From Iningainema tapete BLCC-T55 (GTDB lineage: Bacteria; Cyanobacteriota; Cyanobacteriia; Cyanobacteriales; Nostocaceae): a stretch of DNA of 64,000 nt. The stretch spans positions 33,665 through 97,664 of the forward strand of contig NZ_JACXAE010000082.1 of NCBI RefSeq assembly GCF_014698965.1, given 5' to 3'. Below the pieces are notes generated by a model. That model did not search any database and was not told the DNA's origin. It was given only the letters and a program-made list of their open reading frames with translations. Shown one piece after another: positions 9,260 to 18,488 of the stretch. A program made the translations under genes and the position numbers. Positions within the stretch are counted from its first letter, which is position 1. Each line of letters opens with the position of its first letter.

Positions 9260-9685
9260 ATGTTGCGCAAATTGCATCCTTATATTGCATTTACTTTGTT
9301 GGCAAATGCTACCTTGATTGGTGGATTATTGACACCAGCACATGCTAAATCAGCGGAGACTATTGAATCTAGAAATTTTGTAGAGAAGCTAGCTCTGAAT
9401 CCATCACAGGAAACTTGTGCAACTCGCACCTTGCGCCAAGGTAATAGTGCAGAAATTTACTCGACTCAGTCTAATCAAGGCGAAGTGATTCCATCTGCGT
9501 TTACCTCTAATACTTCGGGTTTAATGACAACCACAAAAACCACAGGTATCGGGCAGCAAAATTTTGTTCAACTCCTGGAAACCTATCTCAATGTTTCAAA
9601 TGGTAGTGAGCTTGATTTAGACAGTGTTTTGGCTAATGAATTTGAGCAAGAAGGAATTCTCCTAGCAAAGTGCTGCGCCTTTTAG
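9260..9685 (+). CDS. Small exported protein of unknown function
   Basis: From ATG 9260, a 141-residue protein with a clear signal peptide (MLRKLHPYIAFTLLANATLIGGLLTPAHAKS, cleavage expected after AHA). The track start at 9227 is a TTG eleven codons upstream without added signal. The mature part is Ser/Thr/Asn-rich and ends in CCAF, with Cys also near the middle. No family recognised. It follows the heme-oxygenase-fold gene in the same direction and might be co-transcribed. Confidence 0.6.
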   Translation: MLRKLHPYIAFTLLANATLIGGLLTPAHAKSAETIESRNFVEKLALNPSQETCATRTLRQGNSAEIYSTQSNQGEVIPSAFTSNTSGLMTTTKTTGIGQQNFVQLLETYLNVSNGSELDLDSVLANEFEQEGILLAKCCAF

Positions 9686-9770
9686 AGCAAGTATTGCTTA
9701 TACCAAAGCTAACAATTGATAAGCCTGACTATCTCACTCTGTAAAATAGAAATCTCCAAAAAACAATCTT

Positions 9771-9800
9771 TGTAGAGACGCGCTATGGCGCGTCTCTACA
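9771..9800. repeat. Palindromic repeat, GTAGAGACGCGC...GCGCGTCTCTAC
   Basis: TGTAGAGACGCGCTATGGCGCGTCTCTACA, a near-perfect 30-bp inverted repeat of the family described at 784. It lies between the convergent ends of the secreted-protein gene and the STAND gene, a likely bidirectional terminator. Confidence 0.8.
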
Positions 9801-9808
9801 TTATTTTT

Positions 9809-12800
9809 TCAATCAACTGCTCCTAGTGCTTTTAGTGTAGTAATAGTTGCTGGAGATAAATTTGTAACTCCCCTAATGTTCATGCGCTCATAAGGTTTCT
9901 CTGCTTTCAGCGTTTTTAAGCAATTACCTGTTGTTATATCCCATAACCTAATTGTCTCATCTTCACCACTGCTAGCCAGAGTTCGACTATCAGGATTAAA
10001 AGCGATTGAGCAAACCCTGCTTGTATGTCCTTGCAAGGTTCTTTTGCATTGACCCGTACTGACATCCCATAACTGAACTGTGAAATCTTGGCTGCAACCT
10101 GCTAGTGTCCGGTTATCTGGACTAAAAGCAACTAACTGTAACCAAACTGTACTTACCTGCAAAACTTTAAGACATTCATTTGTGTAAACACTCCACAATC
10201 TAATTGTCCCATCGGGACTAGTACTTGCCAGTAGCTTGCCATCCGGACTAAAGGCAACTGACCACACCCAAGCCGTATGCCCTTCTAATGTTCTTTTACA
10301 CTCACCAGTACTGACATCCCATAACTTTACCGTCTGGTCATGACTACCACTAGCTAAGAAATCGCCCTGTGGACTAAAGCCAACAGACCAAACCGCTGCA
10401 CGATGTCCCTGGAGAATTCTCAACATTTGACCAGTATTAACATCCCACAACCTCACCGTTTGATCTTCACTGCTGCTTGCCAGTTTTTGACCGTCAGGAC
10501 TGAAGGTAACTGACCAAACTAGAGCGCGATGTTTCTGAAAAGTTTTGAGGCATTGCCCCGTGCTGACATCCCACAACCTCACCGTTTGATCTTCACTGCC
10601 ACTTGCCAGTGTATTACCTTGTGGACTAAAAGCAACTGACCAAACCGCTGCACGATGCCCCTGGAGAGTTCTCAAGATTTGACCTGTGGTGACATTCCAC
10701 AACCTCACCGAAGAATCGTGACTACCACTTGCCAGCGTCTGCCCATCCGGACTAAAGGCAACTGAGAGTATCTGATCGGTATACCCTTGGAACGTTCTGA
10801 GGCACTTACCATCCGAGACACTCCATAATTTTGCCGTCTGATCGAAACTACCACTAGCCAGGAGATCGCCCTGTGGACTAAAGGCGACCGAATATACCCA
10901 ACTTGAATGTTGCTGAAAGGTTCTTTTGCATTCACCAGTACTAATATCCCACAACTTCACCGTCTGGTCATGACTACCACTTGCCAAGAGATCGCCCTGT
11001 GGAGAAAAAGCAACTGAATATATTTCATTGGAATGTTCTTGCAAGGTTTTGAGGCACTCACCAGTACTGAGATTCCACAACTTCATAGTTTGGTCTTCAC
11101 TGCTACTCGCCAGCATTTGTCCATTTGGACTGACAGTAATTGCTCTTACCCCATCACGGTGTCCTAGTAAAGTTTTGAGGCATTCACCTGTGTTTATATC
11201 CCATAATTTCACCGTCTGGTCATCACTACCACTTACCAACATCTGCCCATCCGGACTAAAAGCAACCGAGTGTACCCAACTTGTGTGTCCGTGGAACGTT
11301 CTTTTGCATTCACCAGTGCTGACACTCCATAACTTTACAGTCTGGTCATCACTGCCACTCACTAGGGTACTACCATCTGGACTAAAAGCGACTGACCAGA
11401 CCTCTTTATCATGTTCTTGCAAGGTTTGCAAGCATTGACCTGTATCAACTTCCCACAGCTTCAGAGTGTTATCACTACTACTGCTGGCAAAAACTCTACC
11501 ATCTTGACTAAAGGCAAGTGATACAACCCAGCTAGTATGCCCTTTCAAGGTAAGGACATGCCTGCCATCCGCAACTTGCCGCAAGTGAATCTCACCATTG
11601 GTATCACCGAAAGCCAAGAGTTTGCCATCAGGGCTAAAGGCTACTGACAAAACACCACCAAAGGTATCAGCAAACACAGACTTAGCGAACTGGGCATGAG
11701 CAAAATTGACCCCTTGCAACTGCACACACTTGAGATCGGCTTGCCAAACTGTTAAATTTGAAAAGTCATAGCCTCTCAAATTAGTTTTCAGTTGAGAGAA
11801 TAAATTAATAATGTTCCCAGTAGTGTACCCGGGTTCCAAGGGTGATGCCTTCCGCAACTTTGCTAGAATCTGATTTAACCGCTCTTCAATACCTCGCTTA
11901 CTTTTGAATGCTATGAGTAGTTCATCTAGAACTGGCTGGAGAATCAGCCGAACTTGTGTTTCTTTGATGTAGTCTTTAGCTGTCGCCTTCATCAGAGCAT
12001 GGCTCCTAAAAAGCTCAATATTCTGAGTGGCAATCTCTTCACAAACTTGCTCTACCAATCTATTAGTCACATACTCCATAACTACAGATTGTAGCGTGAA
12101 TGATGCATTTTTCTCCACTAGCGATCGCCTGACCAGAGATTCTATTGCCTCCAGTGTTTTTTGTGGTAATATTGGTGATATAATATCATCTTTCAACTCT
12201 GATAGCGATATTGGCTCACAATTAATTGCCAGCCAGTACATAATGTGCTTTTCTAAATCTGATAAGCGTTCAAACTGCTGGTCTAAAAGGTCACGAATAT
12301 CTCCAAAAACAGTTGTATTTTGTTGCAAAAATTCACACACATTACCATCAAATACATCTTGAATGGTCGTAGCAACTATCTTCAAGGCTAATGGATTGCC
12401 TGCATAGCGCTCGACTAGTGTTCTCAATTCGTCGTCTGCTGCAGATAGCCCTTTGACTTTAAAGATTTCCTGCCCTTCCACCAGCTTCAAACCACTTAGT
12501 TGTAGTGAGCGAATTGGTAGTGCTTCTCCCTCCTGTGATGCCACTTGTTTAAGTTTTTCTCGACTAGTTAGCACCAAGCAGCTTTGGTGAGTTTCTTCTC
12601 CTACCCTTCTGAGAAGCTCACCGTACCCCTCATAACCTTCTCGATAAAGTCCTGCTCGACTACCACTGCGCAAAATTGACTCGGCATTATCAAGTATTAC
12701 CAGACAGCGTTGATTTCGTAAATAATAGAGTAGTCGCGATATCCTATCACTTAAGTTTTCTGGTAAGTTGACTTCTGTTTCCTGCTCGTTAGATAAAACT

Positions 12801-13321
12801 TGGATTAAGTTAGCTAGGATAGTTTTAACGGGCGGTGCTTCTCGAAGCGATCGCCAGATCACATACTCAAAATTTTCTTGAATCTGTTGCGCAAGCTTGA
12901 AAGATAGAGCCGTCTTACCAATGCCGCCCATGCCCAATACTGCCACCAATCGGCAGCGATCGTCAACAATCCATTGCTCTAACTCGCTAAGTTCTTCTTT
13001 CCTGCCATAAAAAACTGATGTACAGAGAGCTTCTCCCCAATCTATCCTAGTATTTGAGCTTAAATAGTCACTTTTGTCTATTTTTAGGTCAAAAATTTCA
13101 AATAGTTTCTCTAGAGTTTGTTTATCAACTCCTCCTTCCCGATTCAGTACTTTCGAGATGGTACTGGAATATAACCCAGACAGGGCGCTCATTTCTTCGA
13201 GAGTGTACCTGTTGCCAAAATTTTCCTGTGCTTCTAACTGACGCTTCGATTCTTGGAGTTTTTGCAAGCCCTTAGTAGTGAGTGTAACACCACGCTTACG
13301 TCTCCAGTTCTGTATGCCCAT
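9809..13321 (-). CDS. STAND protein: HTH, NB-ARC ATPase, pentapeptide-like linker and 14 WD40 repeats
   Basis: A 1170-residue signal-transducing ATPase. Domains in order: an XRE-like helix-turn-helix at about residues 30-85 (TLEEMSALSGLYSSTISKVLN); NB-ARC from about 105, with P-loop VLGMGGIGKTALSF, Walker B-like CLVILDNAES and GNPLALKIVAT; a helical ARC/winged-helix part; a pentapeptide-like stretch (NLRGYDFSNLTVWQADLKCVQLQGVNF); then 14 WD40 units, enough for two seven-bladed propellers. In this family WD40 repeats sense a ligand and the ATPase oligomerises. There is no nuclease, TIR or protease effector, so signalling or DNA binding through the HTH is likely. Several WD40 units are nearly identical in DNA, a sign of recent homogenisation. 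Complete, no frameshift seen. Confidence 0.9.
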   Translation of the reverse strand: MGIQNWRRKRGVTLTTKGLQKLQESKRQLEAQENFGNRYTLEEMSALSGLYSSTISKVLNREGGVDKQTLEKLFEIFDLKIDKSDYLSSNTRIDWGEALCTSVFYGRKEELSELEQWIVDDRCRLVAVLGMGGIGKTALSFKLAQQIQENFEYVIWRSLREAPPVKTILANLIQVLSNEQETEVNLPENLSDRISRLLYYLRNQRCLVILDNAESILRSGSRAGLYREGYEGYGELLRRVGEETHQSCLVLTSREKLKQVASQEGEALPIRSLQLSGLKLVEGQEIFKVKGLSAADDELRTLVERYAGNPLALKIVATTIQDVFDGNVCEFLQQNTTVFGDIRDLLDQQFERLSDLEKHIMYWLAINCEPISLSELKDDIISPILPQKTLEAIESLVRRSLVEKNASFTLQSVVMEYVTNRLVEQVCEEIATQNIELFRSHALMKATAKDYIKETQVRLILQPVLDELLIAFKSKRGIEERLNQILAKLRKASPLEPGYTTGNIINLFSQLKTNLRGYDFSNLTVWQADLKCVQLQGVNFAHAQFAKSVFADTFGGVLSVAFSPDGKLLAFGDTNGEIHLRQVADGRHVLTLKGHTSWVVSLAFSQDGRVFASSSSDNTLKLWEVDTGQCLQTLQEHDKEVWSVAFSPDGSTLVSGSDDQTVKLWSVSTGECKRTFHGHTSWVHSVAFSPDGQMLVSGSDDQTVKLWDINTGECLKTLLGHRDGVRAITVSPNGQMLASSSEDQTMKLWNLSTGECLKTLQEHSNEIYSVAFSPQGDLLASGSHDQTVKLWDISTGECKRTFQQHSSWVYSVAFSPQGDLLASGSFDQTAKLWSVSDGKCLRTFQGYTDQILSVAFSPDGQTLASGSHDSSVRLWNVTTGQILRTLQGHRAAVWSVAFSPQGNTLASGSEDQTVRLWDVSTGQCLKTFQKHRALVWSVTFSPDGQKLASSSEDQTVRLWDVNTGQMLRILQGHRAAVWSVGFSPQGDFLASGSHDQTVKLWDVSTGECKRTLEGHTAWVWSVAFSPDGKLLASTSPDGTIRLWSVYTNECLKVLQVSTVWLQLVAFSPDNRTLAGCSQDFTVQLWDVSTGQCKRTLQGHTSRVCSIAFNPDSRTLASSGEDETIRLWDITTGNCLKTLKAEKPYERMNIRGVTNLSPATITTLKALGAVD

Positions 13322-13698
13322 GTATTAAAGTAGTAATAATAACTTAAATTTTTTAAGTTTTCCATCAATATTTCTTTTATCTTACGCCTCAATATCCCGT
13401 TCTTCCCTGTTTTATTAATGACATCGATTATATATTTGATAAATATATAAGAAAGCCACTGCCGCAGCAGTGACAAAAATAGCCATTCAACACTATTATC
13501 CACGTAGTTGATTGTCAGTCTGCTGCCTTTTTGCTAGATAGCTAAAAATATTTCTAGCACGTCTAAAAATATGTCAAACTGATTGCCAAGTGTGTCAAGG
13601 TGTTGTCACGTGTTCTACTGGCTCTAATTATTCTGGCGATTTGCGGCAAAATGTTAAGAAATCTAAAGCTAGAATTAGCCCAGGGAGATAATTAAAAG
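13322..13698. other. Intergenic region between the STAND gene and the decayed kinase
   Basis: AT-rich spacer presumed to hold the STAND promoter. It contains the short inverted repeat CACTGC-CGCA-GCAGTG near 13457. The 89-aa minus-strand ORF here overlaps the STAND start and has poor composition, so it is not called. Confidence 0.4.
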
Positions 13699-13714
13699 AG
13701 GTCAAATTTGACCT
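13699..13714. promoter_or_regulatory. 16-bp perfect palindrome AGGTCAAATTTGACCT
   Basis: A perfect inverted repeat 27 bp before the ATG (13741) of the histidine-kinase remnant. The form (GGTCA-N4-TGACC) is that of a dimeric-regulator operator. No regulator can be named, and the function is inferred from symmetry and position. Confidence 0.4.
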
Positions 13715-13740
13715 TTTGGCAGAAATGCAAGATAGAGTTT

Positions 13741-15164
13741 ATGTATGAGTCACGACAAGGTAGGCAGTCACCATCTTTAATTACTTCACTTGAGTTCTTT
13801 TCTCAATATGCCAGTATTGGGGCTATCTTGATTGGGATAGCTGTGATACTAGGATGGATTTTTGACGTTCAGCTCCTCAAGAGCGTCTTACCAGGATTGG
13901 TAGCAATGAAAGCCAACACAGCCACGGGTTTAATCTTAGCAGGAGCTTCAGTGTGGTTGTGGCATCGGCGATCGCCACCAATTACCCAGTATACAGCTCA
14001 AGTCTGTGCTGTGATTGTCCTGCTTATTGGTCTGTTGACTCTAATTGAGTATGGCTTTAATGTAGACTTGCATATCGATCAACTCTTGTTCAAAGCTCCA
14101 CTTGACCCAATTAACGATGCTGCTCCTGGTAGAATGGCAGTCCATACTGCATTTAACTTTCTCTTACTTGGCTCTGCCTTACTACTATTCAACATCCCTC
14201 ATCCTAACTGGTTCGCAGCTCAAGTTTTGGCGTTAATGGTATTTCAAATTGCTTTTCTTGGTATATTAGGCTATTTCTATGGTAATGCCTACTTTTACAG
14301 ATTTGGCTCAATTACATCTATTGCCATACACACTGCTGTGGCATTTATCCTTTTAAGCTGTGGCATTTTGTTTGCTAATCCCACTCAAGGAGTTGTCGCT
14401 GTAGTTGTCAGCCTTAATGTGGGTGGATTAATTGCTCAACGCCTGTTGCCTACAGCAATTGTAGTTCCGCCGTTAGTGTGTTGGTTAGGTTTGTTCGGAT
14501 ACCGAAAGCAAATTTATACAGCAGAGTTAGGAATTTCGCTGCTGGGGATTTTAAATGTTATAATATTTTCCATTTTAATTTGGTGGAATGCTCTTTTCCT
14601 GAACCGAGTCGATTACAGACGTCATCAAGCAGAAACAGCACTAAAACAAGCGAAAGAAGAGCTAGAACAAAAAGTTGAAGAGCGCACAATTGAGTTAAGA
14701 CAAGCCAACGAGCAACTACAAACAGAAATTGCTAGCATTGCTAGAAGATTATGGTGAGCAACTAGATTCTCTTGGGCAAGATTACGCTCGTTACATCAGT
14801 GATGCTGCTTTACAAATGGATACTTTAATCTCCGACTTATTGGGCTATAGTCGTCTGAGCCGTAGAGACATTAATCTTCAACCCACAGACTTGACAATTG
14901 TCGTTCAAGATGCATTAAACCAACTTGGTGCGTTACAAGAGGGAGCGGAAGTACTCGTTGAATCCCCCCTTCCTCATGTCATCGCTCATGGCACAAAGCT
15001 GGTGCAAGTAGTGACCAATTATATTAACAAACGCGATAAAATTTGTAGAGCCTGGTGTTCAACCAAAGGTGCGGGTGTGGACTCAGGAGCGACAGAATTG
15101 GATACGCCTGTGGGTAGCAGATAATGGAATTGGTATTGCACCTGAGTACCAAGAACGAATTTGA
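13741..15164 (+). pseudogene. Membrane-anchored histidine kinase, broken by deletion and frameshift
   Basis: Residues from ATG 13741 encode a polytopic sensor with about eight hydrophobic segments and a coiled coil (EELEQKVEERTIELRQANEQLQTEIAS). The frame then breaks near 14733. The next frame (14729-15124) resumes inside HisKA at EDYGEQLDSLGQDYARYISDAA, so the helix carrying the phosphoacceptor His is gone. After QVVTNYI the frame shifts again and continues in a third frame as KFVEPGVQPKVRVW...VADNGIGIAPEYQERI, then stops at 15162. The ATP-binding G boxes after that are lost. Every piece matches one kinase type in order, so this is one decayed gene, not three. Confidence 0.8.
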
Positions 15165-15570
15165 GGATAACTCCCGCGATGTGATTTTGATGCAAAGAGC
15201 TTTCCGCAAGGCGGCAATTACTAAACCGCTTCAGGTTGTGAATGACGGAGAAGCAGCAGTACTATATTTATCAGGACAAGAACCTTACAGCGATCGCAAT
15301 CAATTTCCTTTGCCCGTACTAGTTCTATTAGACTTGAAGCTACCTCGTAAATCTGGTGCTGAAGTGCTATTGTGGCTACGACAACAACCAGAACTTAAGC
15401 GTATGCCTGTTGTGGTACTGACTTCTTCTAAAGAGTATGCTGATATTAATAAAGTTTACGATCTTGGTGCTAATGCCTATATGGTTAAACCTGTAGCTTT
15501 TGACGATCTAGTAGAAATTGTCAAAACCCTCAATATGCACTGGATCATGTTAAATCAGAAGCCACAATGA
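15124..15570 (+). CDS. Response regulator (Rcp1-like REC), 5' end replaced by deletion
   Basis: Single REC domain. Seen: EDNSRDVILMQRAFRKAAI, the phosphoacceptor region LVLLDLKLPRKSG, VVVLTSSKE and the invariant Lys in YMVKPVAF. The normal start (a few residues and strand beta-1, then VEDN) is missing. The listed ATG gives MELVLHLSTKNEF, which is the kinase 3' sequence read in another frame and joined to EDNSRD at about 15160. The protein may not be translated or may fold poorly. It was probably the cognate regulator of the upstream kinase. Confidence 0.6.
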   Translation: MELVLHLSTKNEFEDNSRDVILMQRAFRKAAITKPLQVVNDGEAAVLYLSGQEPYSDRNQFPLPVLVLLDLKLPRKSGAEVLLWLRQQPELKRMPVVVLTSSKEYADINKVYDLGANAYMVKPVAFDDLVEIVKTLNMHWIMLNQKPQ

Positions 15571-15716
15571 CAGCTTATGCTACAATTGAAGACCAGAGAA
15601 AAGCTTTTTTAGCAGGTTTTCAATCTCATATCTCTAAGCCAATTGAACCAACAGAAGTTGTAGCGGCGATCGCTAATCTAGCGCAAAAAGTCAACGTTAG
15701 GCCATCATGTTCGTAG
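15567..15716 (+). pseudogene. C-terminal fragment of a hybrid-kinase REC domain
   Basis: ATG 15567 overlaps the stop of the preceding regulator (ATGA) and opens 49 codons: MTAYATIEDQRKAFLAGFQSHISKPIEPTEVVAAIANLAQKV. This is the end of a REC domain (the ALTAYA...G...PI segment with the conserved Lys-Pro). The first two-thirds of that domain, and presumably a whole hybrid kinase before it, are absent. It is the third deletion joint in this locus. Confidence 0.65.
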
Positions 15717-15741
15717 AGACGCTCCGGCGGAGCGTCTCTAC
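15713..15741. repeat. Palindromic repeat GTAGAGACGCTCCGGCGGAGCGTCTCTAC
   Basis: A perfect member of the 784 hairpin family. It lies between the convergent REC remnant and cupA, a likely terminator for both. Confidence 0.8.
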
Positions 15742-15760
15742 AGATATTTATGAAAAATTA

Positions 15761-16891
15761 TTAACTATTCACTTCCAATAAACGCGAATTTTGTAGCCTA
15801 TCTAACCACTTCTTGATAAAGATTCGGTTAGCATTTCTCTCATCTACATCTTGAGTATCCAACGGATGTGGTAATAGTCCCAAAATCGCTGCACTTGTTA
15901 CACAGAACATTGATTTTTGGAAACTAATACAAATCTGTACTCGTAAATCATCTTCTCCACGAAGACTGCGACGATAAACTTCGTGTAAGTAATCGGGTAG
16001 GTAGTGACGCATATCCTGCATTAACAAGGTGGGAGGAATACCAGCACCACCAATTGGTAGAGGATCGGCATATAAAGCGCCATACTGAAATCGACTTTGA
16101 TCCGGGGGAATTTGATAAGCTTGAGCATTATATGAAACAGTCCCTTGGAAAGGTGTTCCTCTGAAGAATATTGCTTCTACATAAGGTATTGCTGTATCCG
16201 CAAGGAAGGTTAAACCAGCTTGGGAGGGAATAATTTCATACACTTTATCATGAATTTTTACTGAGTAGGTAATTGGGTTATTGGCATTTGCGACTAAACC
16301 TGCTTTAATATGGTCTACAACCTGGGGAATAGTTTTGATCTTACCGTGATCGTAGAGATCTGATAAACTGAGAAAAATATCAGCCATTACATGCCAAAAT
16401 TGTCCCAATCCACTGTAATAGGCAGAGACACGCAACTGTTCAATTAAGAAGTTAGGAAACAGTTGGTTAAGTCCGAGAATAAAGGGATTGTTTTTAAATT
16501 TTGCGGCTATAACAGCTTTTGCTCTCTCGATAAATTCTGGAGAATCTAAATATTCATCTAACCCACCACCTCCATGCCAAAGCATCCCTTTCATGCAATA
16601 CTCGGCATATTCAAAATTTATTCTTTCATGCCACCAGTGACGGAATAATTTTTGGAAACTAAATTCACCGTTAAAGTATTTGAAAAACGGGAAAAATACT
16701 AAAAATTGCTCTTTGGCAATGTAAGTAAGATTTTTCCAGTAAGCATCTAAAACTACGCCGTAGCTTTTGAGAATGCCTACTACTTCTAGCACGTTTTCTG
16801 GAGTATCGGGAAGTAATGCCCCTCCTGATTCTAAACGCTCTATGTACTCTATTAATGGATAATTAACGAGTTTTTGTTGTAAATTTACCAT
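15761..16891 (-). CDS. cupA: CO2 hydration protein of the NDH-1MS complex
   Basis: A 376-residue ChpY/CupA protein. Seen: the characteristic segments EFSFQKLFRHWWHERINFEYAEYCMKGMLWHGGGGLDEYLDSPEF and SAYYSGLGQFWHVMADIFLSLSDLYDHGKI. Together with NdhF3/NdhD3 it forms the inducible, high-affinity CO2-uptake NDH-1 complex on the thylakoid, turning CO2 into bicarbonate; the His/Cys/Glu-rich segments may bind Zn. The CupA rather than CupB assignment rests on linkage with ndhF3/ndhD3. It is the third gene of the operon, 34 bp after ndhD3. A cupS gene is not seen next to it. Confidence 0.93.
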   Translation of the reverse strand: MVNLQQKLVNYPLIEYIERLESGGALLPDTPENVLEVVGILKSYGVVLDAYWKNLTYIAKEQFLVFFPFFKYFNGEFSFQKLFRHWWHERINFEYAEYCMKGMLWHGGGGLDEYLDSPEFIERAKAVIAAKFKNNPFILGLNQLFPNFLIEQLRVSAYYSGLGQFWHVMADIFLSLSDLYDHGKIKTIPQVVDHIKAGLVANANNPITYSVKIHDKVYEIIPSQAGLTFLADTAIPYVEAIFFRGTPFQGTVSYNAQAYQIPPDQSRFQYGALYADPLPIGGAGIPPTLLMQDMRHYLPDYLHEVYRRSLRGEDDLRVQICISFQKSMFCVTSAAILGLLPHPLDTQDVDERNANRIFIKKWLDRLQNSRLLEVNS

Positions 16892-16925
16892 TGACAGTCT
16901 TCCTTTGCAACTAGTTTTCTGTAAC

Positions 16926-18407
16926 TTATTGGTTTTGTGTCGCAGTGGCGATCGCTTCTACCTTTATCATTGCAGTAGTAGTTGGTTCGCTCCAGTGTGT
17001 TAACCAATTAGGTTGGACACCATAAATAACAATTAGCACAGCTAAAACTACCGCTGGCGCACGCTCTGCCCAAGACACGCATGGTAAGTTAACAACTTGT
17101 GGAGACAAGCGCCCAAAAAAGGCATTGTTGGTGAGAATTAAGAAATAAACAGCGGTTAAGCCTGTACCGATAATACATAACAGAGTTTGGACTGGGAAAA
17201 CTGCAAAACTACCGCGAAAAACCACGAATTCTGCAATAAAGCCTACCATTCCTGGTATACCAGCACTCGCCATCACGCCCAAAACCATTAAGCTACCAAT
17301 TACAGGCATACCTCGTTCTGGATTGAGTAGTCCCCGAATGGTATCTAAATCACGGCTCTTGGCTTTTTGATATACAATGCCTACTAATAGGAACAACAGT
17401 GCGGAAATTAAGCCGTGGCTAATCATTTGCATAACTGTTCCTAACAAGCTCAGTGGTGTAGCAGCAGCGGCGGCTAAAAGTACGTAGCCCATATGTCCGA
17501 TGGAACTGTATGCTACCATTTTTTTCATGTCTTTTTGGGCGATCGCACAAGATGCCCCATACAGCACACTGACTACTGCCCAGACTGCTAAAGCAGGAGC
17601 TACATAACTCCAAGCTTCTGGCAACAAGCTCATGCCAAATCGAAGTAAACCGTAAGTTCCTAACTTCAAAAGCACCCCAGCTAACATGACTGAAATTGGT
17701 GTAGAAGCCTCGACGTGAGCATCAGGTAACCAGGTGTGGAATGGTACTAGAGGTATTTTGATGCCAAAACCAATTAAAATTCCTGACAGGAGCAGAATTT
17801 GAGTTGCTAAGGATAGAGATGTGGTGTCTAAGGTTGTTAAAGCAAAACTAGGGGATTTACTCAGCCAAACTAAGCCCAGAAAACTCGCTAAAATGAGAAT
17901 TCCCGATACAGCGGTATAAATGAGAAATTTTGTGGCTGCGTAACCCCGCTTTGCACCGCCCCAAATGGCGATTAGTAAATACAGCGGTATTAATTCTAAC
18001 TCATAGAACAGGAAAAATAGAAGTAAATCTTGGGCGACAAAAGCGCCTGTAACTCCTGCATTTAACAGCAGTAGTAAAGAGTAATAAAATCGCGAGCGCT
18101 CTATAGTTACATTACTACTGTAGATGGCAATACAAGTTAATAGACCATTTAACAGCAGCAAAGGCAAAGACAAACCATCTATTCCTAGATTGTAGTTTAA
18201 TCCCAATGCATCTACCCAAGGAATGAATTCAGTAAACTGTTGACCAACTTTGTTGGGGTTAAACTGAATTGCTAATACTATTGTCCAAAAGAAAGAGACA
18301 CAGGCGATAACTAAAGCTACTAAACGGGATTTTGCGGAGCTGCCACTGTCAAAGAGAGTGACTAACAGCGCTCCTAATACTGGAATCAAAATTAAAGCAG
18401 TAAGCAT
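16926..18407 (-). CDS. ndhD3: NDH-1 subunit D3 (NdhD3)
   Basis: Antiporter-like membrane subunit of the CO2-uptake NDH-1 complex, 493 residues from the ATG at 18407 (MLTALILIPVLGALLV). The longer 18482 start is a TTG that adds a non-membrane leader (MPSRQLPPRAKL...) and nearly touches ndhF3. Seen: some 14 hydrophobic helices, the conserved Glu region (FFLFYELELIPLYLLI) and the Lys-bearing helices of the proton channel (PLVPFHTWLPDAHVEAPTP-like, here HVEASTPISVM). Second gene of ndhF3-ndhD3-cupA. Confidence 0.93.
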   Translation of the reverse strand: MLTALILIPVLGALLVTLFDSGSSAKSRLVALVIACVSFFWTIVLAIQFNPNKVGQQFTEFIPWVDALGLNYNLGIDGLSLPLLLLNGLLTCIAIYSSNVTIERSRFYYSLLLLLNAGVTGAFVAQDLLLFFLFYELELIPLYLLIAIWGGAKRGYAATKFLIYTAVSGILILASFLGLVWLSKSPSFALTTLDTTSLSLATQILLLSGILIGFGIKIPLVPFHTWLPDAHVEASTPISVMLAGVLLKLGTYGLLRFGMSLLPEAWSYVAPALAVWAVVSVLYGASCAIAQKDMKKMVAYSSIGHMGYVLLAAAAATPLSLLGTVMQMISHGLISALLFLLVGIVYQKAKSRDLDTIRGLLNPERGMPVIGSLMVLGVMASAGIPGMVGFIAEFVVFRGSFAVFPVQTLLCIIGTGLTAVYFLILTNNAFFGRLSPQVVNLPCVSWAERAPAVVLAVLIVIYGVQPNWLTHWSEPTTTAMIKVEAIATATQNQ

Positions 18408-18488
18408 AATTATGAGGTAAGGGTATGGGGGAGCCATTGCCGCTGCGAGTTTCGCCCGTGGAGGCAACTGGCGTGAGGGCAAAAATAG

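Noticed and set aside
9990-11530. Repeated blocks that look like a CRISPR array or tandem array
   Set aside because: They are WD40 codon repeats of about 126 bp inside one long open frame, without spacers.
11028-12362. Plus-strand ORFs of 136 and 111 aa
   Set aside because: Antisense shadows of the STAND gene, low-complexity composition.
13234-13503. 89-aa minus-strand ORF
   Set aside because: Overlaps the STAND start in another frame and has no protein-like pattern.
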